From assembly GCA_030587605.1 (NCBI GenBank), contig JAUQYT010000217.1:1-9391 (forward strand): DNA of 9,391 nucleotides, given 5' to 3'. Numbering within the stretch: the first letter of the stretch is position 1; each line of letters opens with the position of its first letter. The stretch comes from Candidatus Njordarchaeum guaymasense. Lineage in GTDB: Archaea > Asgardarchaeota > Njordarchaeia > Njordarchaeales > Njordarchaeaceae. The position numbers and the translations under genes were made by a program. This document shows, in pieces, positions 1-5,258 of this stretch. The notes under the pieces are model-generated. The model searched no databases and was not told where the DNA came from. It was given only the letters and a program-made list of their open reading frames with translations.

Positions 1-786
1 CCCCAAGAGAAGTTTCCCATAGTATTCAGCCGCCTCCCTTTTCTTTCGAAGGATGCGGTCTAACCTGCGGAGTTGAACCATTCCCAGTGCCGCCTGCATG
101 TCGGTCATTCTATAGTTGTATCCGATTGTTACGTGATGGTAACGAGAATCTTGCCCGTGGCTTCTGAGTAAACGGACTTTCTCGGCTATCTCATCATCGT
201 CGGTTGCGAGCATACCTCCCTCTCCGGTCGTCATGTTCTTGTTCGGGTAGAAGGAAAAACATCCTAGTTCTCCGATAGCACCCGCCTTTCTGTTCTTATA
301 GGTTGCCCCGTGTGCCTCCGCTGCGTCCTCTATGACGCAAAGGCCGCGTCTCTCAGCTATTTCTAGTATCGGATCCATGTCTGCGGGTTGGCCTGCGTAG
401 TGAACTGGGATTATGGCCTTGGTCCGAGGCGATATGAGCCGTTCTATCTTTTCAGGGTCAATGTTGTAAGTGTTTGGATCTATGTCGACGAATACAGGCT
501 TGGCACCAGCATAAAGCACACAATTAGACGTGGCTATGAAGGTGAACGATGGCACAATCACCTCGTCTCCCGGCTTAACACCTACGGACATGATCGCGAG
601 GTGTAAAGCAGCGGTTCCATTCATCGCTGCTAAGGCGTGCTTACGTCCGAGATAACTAGCAAACTCTCTCTCAAACCTGTCAACATACTGCCCCTGTGAT
701 AGCCTCTTGTTCTTGATCGCTTGTGCGACAGCCCTTACATCCTCACGAGTAATGTAGGGATCTGCAACAGGTATCTTCTTTCTCAT
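1..786 (-). CDS. DegT/DnrJ/EryC1/StrS-family sugar aminotransferase, 3' end cut by window edge
   Basis: PLP-dependent aminotransferase that would convert a keto-sugar nucleotide into an amino-sugar nucleotide in the cytoplasm, using glutamate or a similar donor. The 262 visible codons run from an ATG to the window edge without a stop. The full family length is about 370-400 residues, so about the last third is missing. Visible family marks are NGTAAL (56-61), which contacts PLP phosphate, EDAAEAHG (153-160), the Schiff-base lysine K183 in PNKN followed by TTGEGG, and GYNYRMTD (222-229). The N-terminal pattern IPVADPYIT followed by LSQGQYV is like perosamine-synthase-type members, but the exact sugar cannot be read from the sequence. 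The start is supported by GGGGAG seven bases upstream. It is the last visible gene of the run, after a radical SAM gene and its decayed tail. Family assignment is firm; the substrate is unknown. Confidence 0.93.
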   Translation of the reverse strand, partial: MRKKIPVADPYITREDVRAVAQAIKNKRLSQGQYVDRFEREFASYLGRKHALAAMNGTAALHLAIMSVGVKPGDEVIVPSFTFIATSNCVLYAGAKPVFVDIDPNTYNIDPEKIERLISPRTKAIIPVHYAGQPADMDPILEIAERRGLCVIEDAAEAHGATYKNRKAGAIGELGCFSFYPNKNMTTGEGGMLATDDDEIAEKVRLLRSHGQDSRYHHVTIGYNYRMTDMQAALGMVQLRRLDRILRKKREAAEYYGKLLLG

Positions 787-793
787 CACGACT

Positions 794-799
794 CTCCCC
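794..799 (-). promoter_or_regulatory. Shine-Dalgarno site of the aminotransferase gene
   Basis: GGGGAG lies seven bases before the ATG at 786-784. The same hexamer precedes the radical SAM gene, which supports both start choices. An in-frame GTG directly before the ATG (789-787) is an alternative start. Confidence 0.6.
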
Positions 800-847
800 G
801 TCGATCCACCCTATTTGCGCTCGAGTTGATCCGAGAAGCCCATCGAT

Positions 848-982
848 CTACTGAGGCTCACGACGTCCATAGAAATCCCCATTCCATTCGGTCACACGGC
901 CAATGCGCTCGCATGAATTTTTAGTGCCTCTAACACTAGGATCGAACAAAGCTGTAACCACCAAAACCTCCATGGGCGGCAG
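848..982 (-). pseudogene. Decayed TRAM-like C-terminal tail of the radical SAM methylthiotransferase
   Basis: Directly after the TGA at 985-983 the same reading frame stays open for 44 codons until a TAG at 850-848. It reads LPPMEVLVVTALFD and continues with SVRGTKNSCERI. In methylthiotransferases the catalytic part is followed by a TRAM RNA-binding domain with the pattern VLV..., then GRTxN. The match in pattern and in spacing after the catalytic core suggests that this is the original tail. With it the gene would have about 449 codons, the usual family length. The second half resembles a TRAM end poorly, and an open stretch in another frame follows (about 921-815, ending in ERK), so a second lesion such as a frameshift is possible. 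An alternative is an independent 41-codon ORF from the ATG at 973; its only Shine-Dalgarno-like GGAG lies about 13 bases upstream. Confidence 0.5.
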
Positions 983-2197
983 TCATCTCCAAGTCAGTCT
1001 TTGCGCCCTTCTGGTCAACGTGTTGAGGTCAGCCTTCAGTCGAAGTTTGCTGAACCTTTTTTGGGTGACCTTGGGTGATACTTGTCCTGGAAGACGTGAA
1101 GCAGGTACATTCTCTCTTTGAGAGAATGTGAAGACGATCACGCTGTCAAGAAATACCTTGTCAAGGAGTTTCATGGTCATTTCGAAATCCTCGTCCGATT
1201 CGGTTGGAAATCCTACCATCAAATGAGTCGAGAGAAAGATTCTCGGAAATCTAGCATGTATTCTTTGCATGCACTCCTTCCAATCCTCAGCAGCATACCT
1301 CCTTCCCATAAGTTTGAGAATCCTGTTGCTTCCGGACTGGACTTGACTTCCCAGAAGACCTATCTTTCCGGAGTCAAAGATGTCTTCAAGGTCATGGTAC
1401 AGATTCTTCAGGTAGTAGGGATTTATTTGGTTCAGAACAATCTTGTAGTCTCTATTGGTGTCTGTCTTGACCATCCTTTCCAAAAGGGTAGGTAGGTTAG
1501 AACCAATGTCTGCACCGTAGGCCCCGAGATCAGAAGAGATCAGAAAGAAGCGTTCGTAGCCCATCTTCAAGCCTCTTTTGAATTCAGATACAACCTTGTG
1601 TGTCGGTCGACTGTGAATTCCCCCCCATGCACATCTATCACTGCAATACGTGCAATGTTCAGTGCAACCCGTCGAGACTCTAATCCAATAGATTGGGTTC
1701 CTGAAGATGCGAGATTCCCGTTCCCGGTATCTCAGTACCTTCAGAGGCGTCTCAGATAGGTAAAGGATGGATCGCGTCAAACGCACTAGCGGGCTAAAAG
1801 ACGGAATTCTGAACGTCTCCCTAGGTATGAGCACATTGGCACTTACGTTATCGATCGGAATTTTCGTCGTTCCCAAGATCTTCTCAAAGAAACCTAGGTC
1901 CGTCGACCCCACAATCGGACCATCATAGATACCCGCAAGTGATCGCGGCTCTATCTTCGGGAGGCATCCCCACACGATCAGCCTCGCCGAGGGCTTCATT
2001 CTGTACTTCAGTTCTCTTATGACTCTCAACGAGTCGATTTCACTTGCCTTTGTCAATCCGCAGGCGTAAAATATCACCAAGTCAGCTTGTGCTGAATCTC
2101 TGACGATCCTTGAATCATTGACCTTAAAGAACTCTTCGACATACGCGGAATTTATCTGGCCCTCTTCGCATCCGTTGGTGGTTACGTAGACTTTCAC
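983..2197 (-). CDS. MiaB/RimO/MtaB-like radical SAM methylthiotransferase homologue, lacking TRAM
   Basis: Radical SAM iron-sulfur protein with methylthiotransferase architecture. Such enzymes insert a methylthio group into tRNA bases or a ribosomal protein using two 4Fe-4S clusters. The N-terminal UPF0004-like part keeps the three expected cysteines: C10 in TNGC, C46 in FYACG and C78 in WGC. The radical SAM cluster motif is CTEHCTYC with C178, C182 and C185. An unusual fourth cysteine, C189, follows four residues later in SDRCAWGG, before SRP. QVQSGSNRILKLMGRRY (285-301) and VGFPTESDEDF (328-338) are family core motifs. The start is a GTG with GGGGAG four bases upstream. The protein stops at 404 residues without a TRAM domain, while the frame continues open after the TGA (see the tail entry). 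The sequence diverges from housekeeping MiaB, for example between residues 105 and 165. It may be a paralogue recruited to glycan metabolism or a decaying tRNA-modification gene. Confidence 0.88.
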   Translation of the reverse strand: MKVYVTTNGCEEGQINSAYVEEFFKVNDSRIVRDSAQADLVIFYACGLTKASEIDSLRVIRELKYRMKPSARLIVWGCLPKIEPRSLAGIYDGPIVGSTDLGFFEKILGTTKIPIDNVSANVLIPRETFRIPSFSPLVRLTRSILYLSETPLKVLRYRERESRIFRNPIYWIRVSTGCTEHCTYCSDRCAWGGIHSRPTHKVVSEFKRGLKMGYERFFLISSDLGAYGADIGSNLPTLLERMVKTDTNRDYKIVLNQINPYYLKNLYHDLEDIFDSGKIGLLGSQVQSGSNRILKLMGRRYAAEDWKECMQRIHARFPRIFLSTHLMVGFPTESDEDFEMTMKLLDKVFLDSVIVFTFSQRENVPASRLPGQVSPKVTQKRFSKLRLKADLNTLTRRAQRLTWR

Positions 2198-2289
2198 TGT
2201 ACTCCCCGGACCATCTCGACCGCTCGCCTCTCGTTCACTTGAGCTGGCCTAAGTAAGACCGACCGATCCCAAAGATCTAGGTCTTTCAT
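2194..2289 (-). CDS. Possible 31-residue ORF overlapping the radical SAM start
   Basis: An ATG opens a 31-codon frame beginning MKDLDLWDRSVLLRP and ending MVRGVQ. Its TGA overlaps the GTG of the radical SAM gene in the four bases GTGA, the usual geometry of translational coupling. A purine run (GGGAGG) lies about 15 bases before the ATG, farther than an ideal Shine-Dalgarno site. I do not recognise the peptide. It is charged, has no membrane segment, and could be a leader peptide, the C-terminal remnant of a lost upstream gene, or chance. The frame is open only a few codons upstream of the ATG before a TGA, so any longer ancestral gene is broken there. Confidence 0.3.
   Translation of the reverse strand: MKDLDLWDRSVLLRPAQVNERRAVEMVRGVQ
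2202..2207 (-). promoter_or_regulatory. Shine-Dalgarno site deciding the GTG start of the radical SAM gene
   Basis: GGGGAG stands four bases before the GTG at 2197-2195. The frame has a TAG upstream and no other start codon between that TAG and this GTG, so the GTG is the only reasonable start. The site lies inside the small upstream ORF. Confidence 0.55.
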
Positions 2290-2300
2290 CGACTTGCATA

Positions 2301-2390
2301 GTTTCCTCCCTGGTCAATTCTTCCCTCTCCTGCGCTTTGTTCCCTCTTCTTGAATTTGCCTCTCCTCCCCACTTGGTTCACTTCCTTCCT
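2301..2390 (-). repeat. Degenerate 20-base repeat with purine decamers
   Basis: On the minus strand five decamers that are entirely or almost entirely purine start every 20 bases: AGGAAGGAAG, GGGGAGGAGA, AGAAGAGGGA, GGAGAGGGAA and GGGAGGAAAC. They are separated by mixed decamers. On the plus strand the tract is about four-fifths pyrimidine. The unit is not a multiple of three, so this is not coding repetition. It fills most of the 321-base gap between the sulfatase-like gene and the radical SAM gene. Several blocks resemble Shine-Dalgarno sequences, but only the last is near a start codon. The function is unknown. Confidence 0.5.
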
Positions 2391-2518
2391 CGAATAAGGC
2401 TTTCGTCAATTTCCGATCGATCGCCAGCGACGTCTCAAACGGTTGCCATCTTAATGACTGAGATATGCGCCGTGCAGCTTTCTTCCAGGCACCCTACTTC
2501 TGAAGGTCGGCTAAGCCT
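2391..2518. other. Gap stretch after the sulfatase-like gene without recognisable content
   Basis: This is the gene-proximal part of the gap. I see no convincing ORF, no clear hairpin-plus-T-run terminator and no TATA-like box that I would defend. It holds the palindromic CGATCGATCG at 2414-2423, one of several GATCGAT-type words in the window. Confidence 0.4.
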
Positions 2519-3940
2519 TCAATCGATGTATCCAAGGGCTCGAAGTCTCTTTACGACGCTCTCGTCCGATTTTTCCGAACTAGCCGGCGGGCGAGCACTG
2601 GGCTGTCCATGCAAAAATGACCTCTTCCAGTCGTTCAACTTGTTTTCGAGCTCACTTGCCTTCTCTGTCTCGATCGAAACGATATTATGCATTTCACCAG
2701 GGTCCATCTTCAAGTCATACAGTTCATGTCTTCCTTCCGAGGACCATATGTACTTGTATCTTTCCGTTCTCAGAGCAATGATCTCGTGGACGTACTTCTG
2801 CCAATCAAAATTCGGGTATACATTCTTGAGATAGGCTATTTTCCGTCTCGATTGGTCTTCGTTTGGTGACCAATCCGATCTTTCAGAGATGGTAAATTCC
2901 CTTTGATCTTCTCCGATCATGAGTCTTAGTAAGGATTTGCCCTGCACTTCCTTAGACATATCCATCGAATCAATTTTTAAGTAATCGATCACTGTTGGCA
3001 GGATGTCCAGCGTTTGCACCAGACCCGAGTATCTGTTTCCTCCGGGGAAGAGGTCGGGAAACCTCAGAATCAGAGGGACTTTTATCAATGGCTCATACAG
3101 GACAAACTCATGGTGTAGGAGACCGTGTTCGCCTAGAAGATCACCGTGGTCAGACGTGAGTATCAACAAAGTGTTGTCCCATAGATCCAGAGATTTCAGG
3201 TGTTCGACAAGCTCCTGCAAGCAACTATCGAAGTAGCTTACTTGACCATCGTACAAAGCTTCCAATACAGATACATTCGTTCTTGACATATCAGCGATCA
3301 ATTCGTATACATCCCTCCGAACGTTTCTGACTTCTTCGTTAGATACGCCTTCCAGAAAACGACCAAGGAATGGTTCTGGCGGGTTGTAGGGCCAATGGGC
3401 GGAGTAATCCATAAACATGAAGAAAGGGCCTCTTTTGTAGTTTTTGTTGAGCCATGTCTTCGCTACTACGTTTTTGAAAACATTCTGAATGTTCAAGATA
3501 GTTCTCTGCTTCACAGCAGTGTACGCGAGCCGAAGGAATTGTTTCAGATTCCTTGAGCATGCCATCTTGGCCAGTGAGCCTCGAGTCAGATAGCAAAACT
3601 CGTCAAGGCCTTTGCACAGGGGTTCTACAAAGAAGTTGTCGGTCATTCCAAACGTCCTGTAACCACACGCTCGCAAGACCTCCATAATCGTCGGAAATCT
3701 TTCTGGCGCGAGGCCGTGACTATTCTTGGAAGGATACGTTCCAGTTAATATCGACGAAAAAGATTCACGGGTCCAACCCGAGGGCGATATTGCATTTTCG
3801 AAGACGACGGATTTAGTAGATAGAGCGTCTAGGTATGGAGTCGTGGTTCTTCCGTAACCATAGCATGACAGATGGTCAGAGCGCAGGGAGTCCACTACTA
3901 TGAATATAATATTGGGCTTATCTTGTGATGCCACGTTCAA
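2519..3940 (-). CDS. Sulfatase-like hydrolase or transferase of the alkaline phosphatase superfamily
   Basis: Metal-dependent enzyme of the sulfatase/alkaline phosphatase fold, 473 residues, with no signal peptide seen, so probably cytoplasmic or leaderless. Visible metal-site marks are VVDSLRSDHL (15-24) with D17, DYSAHWPYNPP (178-188) with H182, and LTSDHGDLLGEHG (261-273) with D264 and H265, followed by LHH and a lysine-containing IKVPLIL (286-292). The C-terminus LRALGYID is typical of the family. The nucleophile region reads GWTRESFSSILTG (55-67). Alignment to the sulfatase motif C/S-x-P-S-R puts T57 at the nucleophile and F61 where arginine is expected. Formylglycine formation is therefore unlikely, and a threonine-nucleophile phosphodiesterase or phosphotransferase is possible. 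The start is TTG, with a GTG two codons later as an alternative; neither has a strong Shine-Dalgarno site. It lies 55 bases after the family 2 glycosyltransferase and so probably shares its transcript. Confidence 0.88.
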   Translation of the reverse strand: MNVASQDKPNIIFIVVDSLRSDHLSCYGYGRTTTPYLDALSTKSVVFENAISPSGWTRESFSSILTGTYPSKNSHGLAPERFPTIMEVLRACGYRTFGMTDNFFVEPLCKGLDEFCYLTRGSLAKMACSRNLKQFLRLAYTAVKQRTILNIQNVFKNVVAKTWLNKNYKRGPFFMFMDYSAHWPYNPPEPFLGRFLEGVSNEEVRNVRRDVYELIADMSRTNVSVLEALYDGQVSYFDSCLQELVEHLKSLDLWDNTLLILTSDHGDLLGEHGLLHHEFVLYEPLIKVPLILRFPDLFPGGNRYSGLVQTLDILPTVIDYLKIDSMDMSKEVQGKSLLRLMIGEDQREFTISERSDWSPNEDQSRRKIAYLKNVYPNFDWQKYVHEIIALRTERYKYIWSSEGRHELYDLKMDPGEMHNIVSIETEKASELENKLNDWKRSFLHGQPSARPPASSEKSDESVVKRLRALGYID

Positions 3941-3995
3941 ACACTCAGTCGACCGAACCGTTCATAGATCTTCGGTGCCGACGCGGTCAGGATAC

Positions 3996-4991
3996 CTAGT
4001 CTCCATACTGATGCAAGTAACCTCTGGCAAATCCATACCAGACACCCATATTCTGGAAAACGAAGAGTAGTGGCAGGAGAAAAGATTTCTTCTCACAGGT
4101 TAATTTGTAGGCATCGGAGGCCGTTCTTAGCCCATCAAGGAAAGATATCGGTGGGGGTTTGCTCCAGAGACGCACCAAGCCCTTGTGTTTATGCCTGAGG
4201 TAGCGCTCGCCGTACCCGAACCATACTTGTTCAAGCCATAAGCTGCTCCAAGTGTCCTTGAAGAAGTGATAAAATTTCATTCTCTCATTCAAGCAGAAAA
4301 GCCACCCGTTCTGCAGAATTCTCGTGGTCAGATCCAAGTCCTCTCCTGCACCAGCGATCTTTTGATCAAAACCACCTACCTGTCTTACCGCTTCAACTCG
4401 ATAGATAGCTCCATTGGTTGTTGGATCGGGTGGCGGAAGATTTCGCAGCGCGGACCGCCGGTATTTTGCATGCTTGCGTAGGCTCTGGAGACTTGCAACT
4501 AGAGTTTCGCCAACGTTCACATATTCTCCTAGCGCGACCCCCACTCTGGGATTCTCCTCCATGAATTCTACATGTCTCTTCACCGAATCCTTAAGCAGCA
4601 CGACGTCACCGTCGACCCATATGATGTATGGGGCGTGACAATTGTCGACAACAATCTGTCTTGCCGTCCCGAGACCCCTTCCTTGATCGAAGTAAATCTG
4701 GACGTGTTTTCCCGCTTTTGAGAGAATGCTAGTTAAGATTGGCAACGTTCGGTCTTTGCTCCCCCCGTCTACAACGATAACCTCCATAAGCTCACTGGGG
4801 TATTCCTGGTTTATGATGCCCTCGATAGCATGTCTTATGGTCTTCTCCGAGTTCTTAACGCATACTCCAATAGTAACCTGAATCTTCCTCTTGGCATTGC
4901 CACATGGCCCGGTCACTGATGCGTCTTCTGCTTCATGGAAATCACGATCTTCATGGTCCGATGGAGTTTGTCCCCATCGAGTGTCAATCAT
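3996..4991 (-). CDS. Family 2 glycosyltransferase
   Basis: GT-A fold glycosyltransferase that would move a sugar from a nucleotide donor to a growing glycan at the cytoplasmic face of the membrane. Numbered from the ATG at 4991 (331 residues), the nucleotide-binding segment starts with VTIGVCVKN. VDGGSKDRT follows at 74-82, the metal-binding DxD is WVDGDVV (D127, D129), and the acceptor/base region is GGFDQKIAGAGEDLDL with E217 and D218. The last 25 residues (LLPLLFVFQNMGVWYGF) are hydrophobic and may anchor the protein to the membrane. I prefer 4991 because it has a purine-rich GGAAAGGG eight bases upstream and overlaps the stop of the decayed tail ahead of it (ATGATTGA). An ATG at 5012 would add seven residues. 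The first 38 residues are polar and outside the conserved domain. Donor and acceptor cannot be assigned. Confidence 0.92.
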   Translation of the reverse strand: MIDTRWGQTPSDHEDRDFHEAEDASVTGPCGNAKRKIQVTIGVCVKNSEKTIRHAIEGIINQEYPSELMEVIVVDGGSKDRTLPILTSILSKAGKHVQIYFDQGRGLGTARQIVVDNCHAPYIIWVDGDVVLLKDSVKRHVEFMEENPRVGVALGEYVNVGETLVASLQSLRKHAKYRRSALRNLPPPDPTTNGAIYRVEAVRQVGGFDQKIAGAGEDLDLTTRILQNGWLFCLNERMKFYHFFKDTWSSLWLEQVWFGYGERYLRHKHKGLVRLWSKPPPISFLDGLRTASDAYKLTCEKKSFLLPLLFVFQNMGVWYGFARGYLHQYGD

Positions 4992-5245
4992 GTGATAGAC
5001 CCTTTCCTGCATCGTTGTACGCTCTGACGATCAAGGGCGCAAACGGGAATTTGCTGACTAGGATTCCCATACGTCGCTCCAACCTCTTCGATCGATGGAA
5101 TAGTTGTCTGCAAATTTCCATGAGTTCCGTCCCAAAACGGCTTCCTGAAGGCCGACAGTTCACCTTTGTCAATCCCATGGTGTGTCAAATCAAAGGTCGC
5201 CTCATCAATGCCCGCAGTATGATCTTATTCAATGGGATCCTCTCC
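4984..5245 (-). pseudogene. Ghost C-terminal tail of a NodB-type deacetylase
   Basis: The gap between the membrane protein and the family 2 glycosyltransferase encodes, at 5088-5017, the segment KRLERRMGILVSKFPFAPLI plus VRAY. It aligns without gaps to the C-terminal tail of the GT4-deacetylase gene at 7610-7539 (KEFERRMKMLLGKLPFMPLI plus DRIY), with 14 of 24 residues identical. The DNA is similar too, sharing GATCAAGGGC. The frame ends in a TGA at 4986-4984, overlapping the ATG of the glycosyltransferase at 4991, as a real upstream gene would. Further upstream a weaker DNA similarity may reach 5245 (GGAGAGGATCCC against GGTGATGACCCT, the GDDP segment of the paralogue), but the frame is interrupted. 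No catalytic NodB motifs remain. It is probably the residue of a deleted or replaced deacetylase gene. A short expressed ORF from the ATG at 5178 is less likely. Confidence 0.6.
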
Positions 5246-5258
5246 TGACATCGGAAGC

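Noticed and set aside
848..973. N-terminal fragment of a family 4 glycosyltransferase (MEVLVVTALFDPS pattern)
   Set aside because: It resembles such starts superficially, but it is in the same frame directly after the radical SAM stop and fits the expected TRAM position better.
2337..2834. 165-residue plus-strand ORF
   Set aside because: It is antisense to the sulfatase-like gene and the purine tract, has low-complexity Ser/Leu content and shows no domain.
983..3940. A sulfatase and its radical SAM maturase as a functional pair
   Set aside because: The radical SAM protein has methylthiotransferase architecture, not that of anaerobic sulfatase maturases, and the sulfatase-like protein lacks the cysteine or serine that a maturase would oxidise.
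4988..5209. A second open minus-strand frame through the ghost deacetylase region
   Set aside because: It has no similarity to any neighbour, whereas the alternative frame matches the paralogous tail at 14 of 24 residues, so this is a shadow frame.
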